The notes beneath the pieces are model-generated. The model saw only the letters and a list, made by a program, of their open reading frames with translations, was not told the DNA's origin and made no database searches. Position numbers and translations under genes: made by a program. Below, one piece after another: positions 1 through 7,386 of a stretch of 25,341 nt of DNA. Location of the stretch: NCBI GenBank assembly GCA_045660295.1, contig JAZRDN010000036.1:1-25341 (forward strand), given 5' to 3'. Source of the DNA: RGIG8775 sp045660295. GTDB taxonomy: Bacteria; Bacillota; Clostridia; Oscillospirales; CAG-272. Numbering within the stretch: the stretch's first letter is position 1; each line of letters opens with the position of its first letter.

Positions 1-53
1 AGAAATTTTCGAGTTCCGTTCTCGCACATACTTATTATGCTTGTACTTCTCTC

Positions 54-77
54 TTCGTTGTTCAATTTTCAATGACC
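54..77 (-). promoter_or_regulatory. boxA-like rRNA leader element
   Basis: On the minus strand, downstream of two consensus promoters, the leader contains GGTCATTGAAAATTGAACA. This closely resembles the conserved Firmicutes rRNA leader element (TCTTTGAAAACTGAACA type) that binds the NusB/S10 antitermination complex. It suggests the transcript leaving the left edge is a ribosomal RNA operon. No 16S sequence itself lies in the window, so the identity of the transcript is an inference. Confidence 0.6.
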
Positions 78-110
78 GTTTCACTGCCCCGTTTTCGCGA
101 CAGCTTTGTT

Positions 111-139
111 ATTATATCACAATCGTTTTCCTTTGTCAA
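111..139 (-). promoter_or_regulatory. rRNA-type promoter P2
   Basis: On the minus strand the -35 TTGACA (139-134) and -10 TATAAT (116-111) are both perfect consensus with a 17-nt spacer, and a TG lies one base upstream of the -10 (extended -10). An A-rich tract directly upstream of the -35 looks like an UP element. This is the promoter nearer the left edge and reads out of the window. Confidence 0.8.
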
Positions 140-200
140 TACCTTTTTTCAAAGTTTTTTAACTTTTTTGAGGTTTTTTTGAGGAAATTTGCGATATTTT

Positions 201-224
201 AGGCTGTCCGTTTTTGGACAGCCT
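201..224 (-). promoter_or_regulatory. Hairpin at the predicted 5' end of the P1 transcript
   Basis: A perfect 9-bp stem (AGGCTGTCC pairing with GGACAGCCT) with a 6-nt loop sits where a P1 transcript would start, five bases past the -10. It has no U-tract on the minus strand, so it is not a classical terminator. It may protect the 5' end or slow readthrough from the SDR gene. Confidence 0.5.
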
Positions 225-228
225 GTGT

Positions 229-257
229 ATTATATCACATTGATTGTTTTTTGTCAA
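229..257 (-). promoter_or_regulatory. rRNA-type promoter P1
   Basis: This is a second perfect promoter on the minus strand: -35 TTGACA (257-252), 17-nt spacer, -10 TATAAT (234-229), again with an extended TG and an A-rich upstream tract. It resembles P2 including its flanks, as expected for tandem rrn promoters. It begins about 30 nt past the stop codon of the upstream SDR gene. Confidence 0.8.
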
Positions 258-287
258 TACTTTTTTTCAAATTTTTTTAGTATTTTT

Positions 288-1001
288 TCAAAGTCCGAAT
301 CCGCCGTCAATTCCGATGATCTGACCCGTCACAAAACTTGCCTTTTCCGACGCGAGCCAGAGCACGGCGTCAGCGACGTCGCTTGTCTTTCCGATACGGC
401 AAAGCGGTGTTTCGTCGCAAAGCGCGCGCAGAGTTTCCTCATCGAGTTCGGAATTCATTTCGGTATCTATTACGCCGGGCTCGATGCAGTTCACTGTAAT
501 ACCCGACGGCCCAAGCTCCTTGGCGAGTGCCTTGGTAAGCCCCTCAAGCCCTGCCTTGGAAGCCGAATAGACCGCCTCGCAGGACGCGCCCACCCTGCCC
601 CAGACAGAGCCGATGTTTATAATCCTTCCAAAATGCTCCCTTAGCATGAACTTAGCAACCTCGCGCGCGGCAACCGCAGCGCCCACGAGATTAACGTTAA
701 ACACACGTTGGAGCTCCTCGTCGTCAACGTCGGTAAAGAGCTTGATAAGCGAGACGCCCGCGTTATTGATGAGCACGTCTATTCCGCCCATTTTCGCCGC
801 CGCGGCGGTGACAGCGAGTTTAATTGCGGTGGGGTCGGCCACATCGGCTTTTATAGGAATCGCCCCAGTTTCGCGCGAAAGCACCCCCGCCTGTTCATCA
901 CTATTATTATATATGAAAGAAACGGCATTCCCCTCAGCGGTGAATCTTCTGACGCACTCAGCGCCTATACCACGCGAGCCACCCGTAATCAAAATCCTCA
1001 T
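288..1001 (-). CDS. SDR family NAD(P)-dependent oxidoreductase, FabG-like
   Basis: This 237-residue protein is a classical short-chain dehydrogenase/reductase, a cytoplasmic Rossmann-fold enzyme that reduces a carbonyl or oxidises an alcohol using NAD(P). Visible motifs are the cofactor loop TGGSRGIG (residues 6-13), NNAG (79-82), the catalytic Ser132 in a GSVWG context, and the YxxxK pair Tyr145/Lys149. The C-terminal GQIIGIDGGFGL ending is typical of the FabG/3-oxoacyl-ACP reductase group. The start at 1001 is chosen because GGAGG lies 5 nt upstream; a longer frame reaches 1055 without an RBS. It follows the MBL-fold gene on the same strand, separated by a strong hairpin. No fatty-acid genes are nearby, so the substrate cannot be assigned. 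Confidence 0.88.
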   Translation of the reverse strand: MRILITGGSRGIGAECVRRFTAEGNAVSFIYNNSDEQAGVLSRETGAIPIKADVADPTAIKLAVTAAAAKMGGIDVLINNAGVSLIKLFTDVDDEELQRVFNVNLVGAAVAAREVAKFMLREHFGRIINIGSVWGRVGASCEAVYSASKAGLEGLTKALAKELGPSGITVNCIEPGVIDTEMNSELDEETLRALCDETPLCRIGKTSDVADAVLWLASEKASFVTGQIIGIDGGFGL

Positions 1002-1016
1002 AAATCCTCCAAAAAC

Positions 1017-1046
1017 GCAGTTTCGGAAGCGTGCTTCCGAAACTGC
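1017..1046 (-). terminator. Perfect 14-bp hairpin between the MBL-fold and SDR genes
   Basis: Arms GCAGTTTCGGAAGC and GCTTCCGAAACTGC are perfectly complementary around a GT centre. On the minus strand the hairpin is followed by GTTTTT and then directly by the SDR Shine-Dalgarno. It could be a partial terminator or attenuator lowering SDR expression relative to the upstream gene, or an mRNA stabiliser. The palindrome is certain; the role is inferred. Confidence 0.6.
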
Positions 1047-1051
1047 AAAAA

Positions 1052-1948
1052 TCAATCAACCTTAGTTATTGTAGTTCCGTCACTTGTAAATTTCAGTGTA
1101 CCGAGCAGGTCGGTTCTGTAAACAGTCGCTCCTACGTCCTCAAATCTTGCCATAGTCTCGGCGTGAGGATGTCCGTAGCTGTTGCCCTCTCCGCAAGAGA
1201 TAGCGACAATCTCGGGAGAGACCGCCGCAAGAAACTCGGGGGTGTTGGACTCCTTAGCGCCATGATGCGCCGCCTTATAAAACGTGCATTTAAGCTCGCT
1301 TGCGGGATATCTTGCGAGCATTTCCTCCTCGGAAACGTCCTCGGCGTCACCCGTAAGCATAAACGAGGTTGCGCCAAAGTCAACTCTCACGACCACGCTA
1401 TAGTTATTGAGGTCCGAATAATCATCAGAGTTGGGCGCGAGAATTTTCATCTTAACGTCTCCCACCGCATATTCAGCATCGGGCTCAGCCATAATTGCGT
1501 TAATAGTCTCATCAGCCTCGATAGCGGAAATCATGCGGTTGTACACCGCCGTAGTAGGAGTATCGCCCTCGTCGGTCACGGGCATGATAACGTTATGTAC
1601 GTCAAAGGATTGAAGCACAACGTCAGCTCCGCCGATATGGTCGGCATGTGGGTGGGTAAACACAGCGTACTCTATCTCGGCAACGCCCACCTCCTCAAGA
1701 TACGCCCTAAGCGCATCCTTTGTATCAAGGTCGCCCGAATCAAAAAGGATATTTCCCCCCTCGGCTCTGATAAGTATCGCGTCAGCCTGCCCAACGTCTA
1801 TAACGTGCACCTCTATCGTTCCGTCAACGACCTCGACCGCCCGTTCTGTGCCGCCAAGCTCTCCGCCGAACTGCGAATAAAGCACAGCGGCGATAATAAT
1901 TATAACAATCACCAACAACGGCGGCGACTTTTTCTTTCTTCTTGCCAC
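1052..1948 (-). CDS. Membrane-anchored MBL-fold hydrolase, ComEC/Rec2 C-terminal-domain-like
   Basis: This 298-residue protein has a basic N-terminus, one hydrophobic segment (about residues 9-24) and an extracytoplasmic metallo-beta-lactamase domain. Metal-ligand motifs are HPHADH (99-104, within THPHADHIGG), LTGDAE, AAHHGAKESNT and SYGHPH near the C-terminus. This layout matches the free-standing relatives of the ComEC beta-lactamase domain found in Firmicutes. ComEC itself also has a large channel domain, which is absent here, so a DNA-uptake role should not be assumed. The start is GTG at 1948, preceded by AAAGGAG with a 9-nt gap. An ATG at 1987 in the same frame lies inside the promoter and cannot be on the transcript. 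It forms a unit with the downstream SDR gene. The function is probably phosphodiester or other ester hydrolysis; the substrate is unknown. Confidence 0.85.
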   Translation of the reverse strand: MARRKKKSPPLLVIVIIIIAAVLYSQFGGELGGTERAVEVVDGTIEVHVIDVGQADAILIRAEGGNILFDSGDLDTKDALRAYLEEVGVAEIEYAVFTHPHADHIGGADVVLQSFDVHNVIMPVTDEGDTPTTAVYNRMISAIEADETINAIMAEPDAEYAVGDVKMKILAPNSDDYSDLNNYSVVVRVDFGATSFMLTGDAEDVSEEEMLARYPASELKCTFYKAAHHGAKESNTPEFLAAVSPEIVAISCGEGNSYGHPHAETMARFEDVGATVYRTDLLGTLKFTSDGTTITKVD

Positions 1949-1977
1949 GGTAAAAATCTCCTTTGCCTGTTTTTTTA

Positions 1978-2006
1978 ATTTTACCATATTTGAAAGAAAA
2001 AATCAA
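1978..2006 (-). promoter_or_regulatory. Promoter of the MBL-fold gene
   Basis: On the minus strand TTGATT (2006-2001) and TAAAAT (1983-1978) are separated by 17 nt, with TGG completing an extended -10. The predicted transcription start is near 1971, about 20 nt before the GTG start. Confidence 0.65.
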
Positions 2007-2057
2007 CACAAAAAATTTTATTTTGCCGCAAAGCCAATAAAATATTTTACGCATACA

Positions 2058-2070
2058 ACAAAAATTTTGT
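2058..2070. promoter_or_regulatory. Palindrome upstream of mglB, possible operator
   Basis: ACAAAA-A-TTTTGT is a 13-bp dyad in the intergenic region between the divergent MBL-fold and mgl units. It could be a repressor or activator site for the sugar operon. The surrounding sequence is so AT-rich that chance is a real alternative, and no convincing mgl promoter could be fixed here. Confidence 0.25.
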
Positions 2071-2122
2071 GGCACAATTATTTTATACGAAAATATTTAG
2101 CTATAAGGGAGAACAGAATATT

Positions 2123-3193
2123 ATGAAAAAATCCGTCAGTATCCTTTTGATTACTATATTAATATTATGCTCGTTCTCGGGGTGCGCGAGAAGGCAGAAC
2201 GCCGATGTTCACGTTTTTTACTATTCTTACAGTGACACCTACATCTCCACGGTGCGCTCGGCACTTGACAACGCGCTTAAGAGAGCGGGAATATCCTATC
2301 AGGATTACGACAGCAACAACAGTCAGACAACCCAGACCGAGCAGGTGCAAACCGCCATCACAAAGGGCGCGAAGCTCTTGGTCGTTAACATCGTCACCAC
2401 GGGTTCGGACGATGCGGCAAGCGGAATCATCTCTCTTGCCAGAAACGCGGGAATTCCCGTTATATTCTTTAACCGCGAGGTGTCGGGCGAGGCGGTAAAC
2501 AGCTACGACAACTGTGTTTTCATAGGAACAGACTCAGCCGAGGCGGGATATATGCAGGGTGACATGATAGGCGATTACGTGGTGAAAAATTTTGAGTCGG
2601 TCGACCTTAACGGCGACGGAAAGATATCCTACGTCATGTTCATGGGCGAAAAGGGCAACTACGAGGCAATATACCGCACCGAATATTCGGTCAAAAACGC
2701 CAACGCCAAATTAGAAGCGGCAGGACTACCCGCACTTGAATTTTACGACCGCGCGAACCCCGACAAATATCTGCTTGACCGCGAGGGCAAGTGGTCGGCA
2801 CAGGCGGCAAACGACTATATGAATACAATTCTTTCTTCGTATAGCGTAGCCAATAAGAACATGGTAGAGCTTATAATCTGCAACAACGACGGCATGGCTG
2901 AGGGCGCTATCTCGGCGCTTAACGCCGCGGGCTACAACACGGGTGCTGACGGCTCGGTGACGATTCCCGTTTTCGGCGTTGACGCCACGCCCGCGGCGCG
3001 TGAGCTTATCAAAGCGGGCAAAATGGCGGGGACGATAAATCAGGACGGTGCGGCAATGGCTGAAGCTATTCTCAAGGTCATCGACAACGCCTTTGACGGC
3101 GACTCACTCTTTGACGACATGGAGGACGACTACACCATAGACACCGACTCGGACAAGCTTCGCATATCTTACTCGGTATATTTGGGCGAGTAG
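2123..3193 (+). CDS. mglB: Galactose/glucose ABC transporter substrate-binding lipoprotein
   Basis: This 356-residue extracytoplasmic receptor delivers galactose or glucose to the MglAC importer. The N-terminus is a lipoprotein signal with the lipobox ending FSGC, so Cys21 would be acylated. A calcium-binding loop DLNGDGKIS (161-169) is the hallmark of the galactose/glucose-binding protein. The later IICNNDGMAEGAISAL and PVFGVDATPAARELIKAG segments also follow that family and separate it from ribose-binding RbsB. The start at 2123 is preceded by AAGGGAG with a 10-nt gap; the frame extends upstream to 2069 without support. It is first in mglB-mglA-mglC. A perfect hairpin follows the stop codon and may raise mglB mRNA above mglAC. 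Sugar specificity is inferred from the family. Confidence 0.9.
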   Translation: MKKSVSILLITILILCSFSGCARRQNADVHVFYYSYSDTYISTVRSALDNALKRAGISYQDYDSNNSQTTQTEQVQTAITKGAKLLVVNIVTTGSDDAASGIISLARNAGIPVIFFNREVSGEAVNSYDNCVFIGTDSAEAGYMQGDMIGDYVVKNFESVDLNGDGKISYVMFMGEKGNYEAIYRTEYSVKNANAKLEAAGLPALEFYDRANPDKYLLDREGKWSAQAANDYMNTILSSYSVANKNMVELIICNNDGMAEGAISALNAAGYNTGADGSVTIPVFGVDATPAARELIKAGKMAGTINQDGAAMAEAILKVIDNAFDGDSLFDDMEDDYTIDTDSDKLRISYSVYLGE

Positions 3194-3199
3194 CGCCAA

Positions 3200-3226
3200 A
3201 AGCGTGCCGCCATTGGCGGCACGCTT
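3200..3226 (+). promoter_or_regulatory. Intercistronic hairpin between mglB and mglA
   Basis: A perfect 12-bp stem (AAGCGTGCCGCC with GGCGGCACGCTT) encloses a 3-nt loop, immediately after the mglB stop and 25 nt before mglA. No U-tract follows, so full termination is unlikely. Such structures protect the 3' end of the binding-protein message and give it higher abundance than the transporter genes. The role here is inferred. Confidence 0.65.
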
Positions 3227-3251
3227 CCGAAAGAACATAAAGGAGTGTAAA

Positions 3252-4751
3252 ATGGAAGAAAAATATCTTTTGGAAATGAAGGAAATAAGCAAGGAATTCC
3301 CAGGTGTTAGGGCGCTTGACCGAGTTTCGTTAAACATAAGACACGGAAGCGTTCACGCGCTGATGGGCGAGAACGGCGCAGGCAAATCAACGCTTATGAA
3401 ATGCCTTTTCGGAATATATTCCTGTGACAGCGGAGAAATTTTTCTTGACGGCAAAAGGATAAGCCCCAAAAACCCCAAGGAAGCGCTTGAGACCGGCGTG
3501 GCAATGGTGCATCAGGAGCTCAACCAAGCATTGAAGCGGAGCGTGGCAGACAACATATGGCTTGGGCGTTACCCCACACGCTTCGGCTTTTACACGCTTG
3601 AGAAGGAAATGCTACAAAAGACCAAAGAGCTTTTTGACGGGCTTGAAATAACCGCCGACCCACGCGCGATAATGGGTGACATGTCGGTCTCTCAAAGGCA
3701 GATGGCGGAAATAGCCAAGGCGGTATCCTACAACTCCAAAATAATCGTGCTTGACGAGCCCACCTCGTCCTTGAACGACCGCGAGGTCGAGCAGCTTTTC
3801 AAGATAATCCGCAAGCTCCGTGACCGAGGGTGCGGAATAATTTATATCTCGCACAAAATGGAAGAAATATTGAAAATATCCGACGAGGTGACGATAATGC
3901 GCGACGGAAAGCACATAGCCACCGAGAAATGCGAAAATCTGACCATTGACAAGATAATACGTCTGATGGTTGGGCGCGAGCTTACGAACCGATTCCCGCC
4001 AAAGACCAACAAAATAGGCAAAACCGTGCTTGAGGTAGAGGGGCTCAGCGCGCGTTACGCGTGCGTAAAGGACTTGACGTTTAACGTGCGCGAGGGCGAG
4101 ATAGTGGGTGTGGCGGGGCTTGACGGCTCGGGGCGCACCGAGCTTCTTGAGACTCTGTTCGGTCTGCTTTCCAAAAGCGGGGGCAAGATAGTAGCGCACG
4201 GCAAGGAGATAAGCAACTCAAATCCTCGCCAGGCTATAAAAAACGGATTTGCGCTTATCACCGAGGAACGGCGCGCCACGGGAATATTCTCTATTCTTGA
4301 CATCACGTCAAACACTGTGATATCAAACATCAAAAAATACCGCGTGGGCGGTATTGCGCTAAGCGCCAAAAAAATGAGGCGCGACACCGATTGGGGTATT
4401 GCCACAATGCGGGTGAAAACACCCTCTCGCGCCACGAAGATCCGCTCGCTTTCGGGCGGAAATCAGCAAAAGGTAATTCTTGCCCGCTGGCTATTGACAA
4501 GCCCATCGTTTCTGCTTCTCGACGAGCCCACGAGAGGCATTGACGTGGGCGCAAAATACGAAATTTATCAGCTTATAATAAATCTTGCCGCCGAGGGCAA
4601 ATCGGTAATAATGGTATCAAGCGAAATGCCCGAGCTTCTCGGAGTCTGCGACCGAATAATAGTTATGTCGGGGGGACATATAGCGGGTGAGGTAAAGGCG
4701 GCGGACACGACCCAAGAGGAAATAATGACTCTCGCCGCGAAATTTTTATAA
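3252..4751 (+). CDS. mglA: Galactose/methyl galactoside ABC transporter ATP-binding protein, double NBD
   Basis: This 499-residue ATPase has two nucleotide-binding domains in one chain, as in all sugar importers of the MglA/RbsA/XylG type. The first half carries a normal Walker A GENGAGKST (39-47), a Walker B in IIVLDEPTSSL and a variant signature SVSQRQMAE. The second half has the usual degenerate Walker A (GLDGSGRTE, with Arg in place of Lys), an intact LSGGNQQK signature and LLLDEPTRGIDVG. Degeneracy of one site is normal in this family and not a defect. The start at 3252 is chosen because AGGAG lies 7 nt upstream. It sits 58 nt after mglB, across a hairpin, and 12 nt before mglC. Confidence 0.93.
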   Translation: MEEKYLLEMKEISKEFPGVRALDRVSLNIRHGSVHALMGENGAGKSTLMKCLFGIYSCDSGEIFLDGKRISPKNPKEALETGVAMVHQELNQALKRSVADNIWLGRYPTRFGFYTLEKEMLQKTKELFDGLEITADPRAIMGDMSVSQRQMAEIAKAVSYNSKIIVLDEPTSSLNDREVEQLFKIIRKLRDRGCGIIYISHKMEEILKISDEVTIMRDGKHIATEKCENLTIDKIIRLMVGRELTNRFPPKTNKIGKTVLEVEGLSARYACVKDLTFNVREGEIVGVAGLDGSGRTELLETLFGLLSKSGGKIVAHGKEISNSNPRQAIKNGFALITEERRATGIFSILDITSNTVISNIKKYRVGGIALSAKKMRRDTDWGIATMRVKTPSRATKIRSLSGGNQQKVILARWLLTSPSFLLLDEPTRGIDVGAKYEIYQLIINLAAEGKSVIMVSSEMPELLGVCDRIIVMSGGHIAGEVKAADTTQEEIMTLAAKFL

Positions 4752-4763
4752 CAGGAGGAATAT

Positions 4764-5834
4764 ATGCCCGAAAAATTCAATTTAAAAAGGCGTTTTAAAG
4801 GCTTCAAAGCCGCAAGCGCCGAGGAAAGGAACAGGACTCTGCGCGAGTTTTTCATAAACAATCTGTTATATATTCTTCTTTTCGCCGCAATTATAGGGAT
4901 TACGCTTTACGACCCACGTTTTCTTTCGCTGTCATCTGTGGTGAACATTATTTCGCTCTCGGCGGCAAATCTGCCCATAGCGCTGGGCATAGCGGGGTGC
5001 ATCATTCTCATGGGTACAGACCTTTCGGCAGGGCGTATAGTGGGAGTTACCGCTTGTATCGCCGCGTCGCTTTTACAGGCGAGCGGTTACGCGGGCAAAA
5101 TGTTTCCAAATCTACCCACGCTCCCTATTTTCGCCGTATTTCTCGCGGTTATCGCCATAGGCGCGGCAGTTGGCTTTGTGAACGGCTTCTGCACGGCGAA
5201 ATTCAATCTTCACCCGTTTATCGTAACGCTCGCAACTCAGCTTATAACCTACGGCGCGCTTCTCATTTACCTTATGCAGGGCACCAACAACGGACAGTCT
5301 ATCTCGGGACTTGACGTGGGTTACACCAACTTTATCAACGGCAGCTTTTTGCGGATCGGAAGCACATCTATTCCCAATTACGTACTCTATTCGCTGGCGA
5401 TAACATTGCTTATGTGGTTTATCTGGAACAAAACGGTTTTTGGCAAGAACATGTTTGCGGTAGGCTCAAATCCCGAGGCGGCAAACGTATCGGGAGTCAA
5501 CGTCACACGCACCATAATCCTTGTTTTCGTGCTGGCAGGCATAATGTACGGCATCACGGGCTTTATAGAGGCGGCGAGAATAGGCTCGAACAGCGCCGCT
5601 ACGGGTCTGAATTACGAGCTTGACGCCATAGCCGCCTGCGTTATAGGCGGTGTGTCATTTGTTGGTGGTATCGGAAAGATTCGCGGAGTCATCATGGGCG
5701 TTCTTTTATTGAGGATCATCTTTGTCGGGCTTACCTTTCTTGGAATCGACTCCAACATGCAGTACGTCATAAAGGGACTTATAATTCTCGTTGCCTGCGC
5801 CATTGATATGAGGAAGTATCTGGCGAGGAAATAG
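4764..5834 (+). CDS. mglC: Galactose/methyl galactoside ABC transporter permease
   Basis: This 356-residue polytopic membrane protein belongs to the BPD_transp_2 (RbsC/MglC) family. It starts with a charged cytoplasmic stretch of about 30 residues, followed by multiple hydrophobic segments. The conserved family region IILMGTDLSAGRIVG appears near residue 80, and the IAACVIGGVSFVGGIGK segment typical of the cytoplasmic coupling region lies near residue 295. An AGGAGG site lies 5 nt before the ATG. It is the last gene of the mgl operon and ends just before a perfect 24-bp palindrome acting as a shared terminator. The length is normal for the family. Sugar identity is set by the operon context. 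Confidence 0.92.
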   Translation: MPEKFNLKRRFKGFKAASAEERNRTLREFFINNLLYILLFAAIIGITLYDPRFLSLSSVVNIISLSAANLPIALGIAGCIILMGTDLSAGRIVGVTACIAASLLQASGYAGKMFPNLPTLPIFAVFLAVIAIGAAVGFVNGFCTAKFNLHPFIVTLATQLITYGALLIYLMQGTNNGQSISGLDVGYTNFINGSFLRIGSTSIPNYVLYSLAITLLMWFIWNKTVFGKNMFAVGSNPEAANVSGVNVTRTIILVFVLAGIMYGITGFIEAARIGSNSAATGLNYELDAIAACVIGGVSFVGGIGKIRGVIMGVLLLRIIFVGLTFLGIDSNMQYVIKGLIILVACAIDMRKYLARK

Positions 5835-5841
5835 ACAAAAT

Positions 5842-5865
5842 GGGGCTGAGTTGCAACTCAGCCCC
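5842..5865. terminator. Bidirectional terminator between mglC and the acyltransferase gene
   Basis: A perfect 24-bp palindrome (arms GGGGCTGAGTTG / CAACTCAGCCCC) sits between two convergent genes. The minus-strand side is followed by ATTTTGTC and the plus side by an AT-rich stretch. It probably ends both transcripts. Confidence 0.75.
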
Positions 5866-5871
5866 TATTAT

Positions 5872-7212
5872 TCAATTCACATTCTGCGCTTCGCTCTGCT
5901 CGGCTTTTGCCTTCGCCCTTTCGGCGCGGCGGCGTGCGCGCTCCTCCATTTTGTGCTTATAAAGCTCCTCGGTGGCAAAGGAGAGCTTTGTCACCACGTC
6001 GTTCTTGGTAGGATAGCAATAGATAGAGTCGTTTGACGTGGAAATATCCACGCAATCCTCGGGGCGCACGTAACAATAATCGTACTCGATGTGGAGTCCG
6101 TACATTCCCGCCACCGACCTATGAACACGGTATTTTTTGCCGTTATATTCGCCCTCAACGGTAAATCCGCTGTAATCGTGAGTCAGCTTACCCTTTCCGA
6201 TATGTCTGAATCGCATGCATGACGGAAGCGAGAAGATATCCACCTCGTCCTCAAAGTGGTATCTGCCCTCGTCTATCTCACGGCGGACGTTGGCGCGCTC
6301 CCATTCAAACCAATCGGGGATATGCGTAAACTCGGTCTCGCCCTCTTTTGCGTGAAGCTCGCCAAGCTCATCCATTTCCCAGACTCTGCCGCAAGCCTTA
6401 CAACGGAGTTCGATGCCCTCGCTCTCCATTTTGCTTTCGGTCATACAATGGGGGCACTGGTAAAGTATCTTATGAAGTCCCTCGGCGCGGAAGGGCTCTG
6501 TGATACGTATTCCCTGCTCCTTTTGCCATTTATACTCGTTGTACTGCATGGCTTTTGTAAGGAAATCCTGAATTTCGGAAGCCGACATTTTTTCGATATC
6601 CTCGGGCTTAAGCACGCACTCCATTGTGGTATAGAGCGGAACCTTGCGCTTTTTGCGGTAGTTCCAGAATGGAGTATGCAAATAGTTGCCGTGATGCAGG
6701 AAAACCACCACGGGAACATTCATTTTCTTGACGAGCTGACCCATAGAAGTAGGCAGAATCGCCGTTGTTCCAACGGGCGAATATCTCGCCTCGGGATACA
6801 TGGACATGATTCCCTTATACTTGAACAGAACCTTTTCTATTGAGGAAACAAGGCCTGAATCGGTGGTGAATTTACGCTTACACATACAGCCGATAAGCTC
6901 CATAAGAAATGGGCGGCGGTAATATCCGTCCACGTTTGCGATGTTGTAGACGTTATGAGGGTAGGTAGCCATGGAATTGAGGTAAAAGTCCACGAAATAC
7001 ATATGGTTGTTAAGCATTATGTACGGCGGCTTTACGCCCTCCATGTTAATTTTTTCGATTTTATATTTCTGACCGACAGTAAGTATCTTACTCAAAATAA
7101 ATATCAGCGTTGTCCAAAAGCGAACGTACTGCCTCATCGGCGGCTTTTGCGTGTTATAGTGCTTTACGCCCTTGCCATAAGGTATCTCGTTATATATCTG
7201 TTCGTTTTCCAT
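5872..7212 (-). CDS. PlsC-like lysophospholipid acyltransferase with internal zinc ribbon
   Basis: This 446-residue protein begins with an acyltransferase domain of the 1-acylglycerol-3-phosphate type. The catalytic HX4D motif is NHMYFVD (His70, Asp75), and MYPEARYS (PE at 140-141) matches the PEGTRS substrate-binding block with altered residues. The expected role is acyl transfer to a lysophospholipid or similar acceptor at the membrane. Unusually, a zinc ribbon follows (Cys253/Cys256 in CPHC, Cys271/Cys274 in CKAC), then about 150 residues of unrecognised sequence and a charged helical tail rich in Arg, Ala and Lys. Ordinary PlsC proteins are about 200-250 residues, so this is roughly double. 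The start is supported by GGGAG and a promoter at 7241-7269. It appears monocistronic. The exact substrate is unknown. Confidence 0.75.
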   Translation of the reverse strand: MENEQIYNEIPYGKGVKHYNTQKPPMRQYVRFWTTLIFILSKILTVGQKYKIEKINMEGVKPPYIMLNNHMYFVDFYLNSMATYPHNVYNIANVDGYYRRPFLMELIGCMCKRKFTTDSGLVSSIEKVLFKYKGIMSMYPEARYSPVGTTAILPTSMGQLVKKMNVPVVVFLHHGNYLHTPFWNYRKKRKVPLYTTMECVLKPEDIEKMSASEIQDFLTKAMQYNEYKWQKEQGIRITEPFRAEGLHKILYQCPHCMTESKMESEGIELRCKACGRVWEMDELGELHAKEGETEFTHIPDWFEWERANVRREIDEGRYHFEDEVDIFSLPSCMRFRHIGKGKLTHDYSGFTVEGEYNGKKYRVHRSVAGMYGLHIEYDYCYVRPEDCVDISTSNDSIYCYPTKNDVVTKLSFATEELYKHKMEERARRRAERAKAKAEQSEAQNVN

Positions 7213-7240
7213 AGTCGTCTCCCAGCAAATATTTTTTTAC

Positions 7241-7269
7241 ATTGTACCATATTATTCAAAAAATTGCAA
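7241..7269 (-). promoter_or_regulatory. Promoter of the zinc-ribbon acyltransferase gene
   Basis: On the minus strand TTGCAA (7269-7264) and TACAAT (7246-7241) are separated by 17 nt, with TGG giving an extended -10. It lies about 30 nt upstream of the ATG. Confidence 0.65.
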
Positions 7270-7386
7270 CAGAAAATTCAAAAACAATTTTTGGAAACAT
7301 ATTTGTTTTATGTTTGGACTGCCGAATTGCTCGCTTTTTTTAGGGTATACTAAAAAAGAAAAATCGAAAAGGAAAGGTTTTTTATT

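Noticed and set aside
1031..1978. Plus-strand open frame of 315 codons opposite the MBL-fold gene
   Set aside because: It is antisense to a gene with clear catalytic motifs, has no RBS at its start, and its product shows no recognisable domain; it arises from codon bias on the other strand.
4087..4160. Apparent loss of the catalytic Lys in the second Walker A of MglA
   Set aside because: Degeneracy of this second site is normal in MglA/RbsA-type double ATPases and does not indicate a pseudogene.
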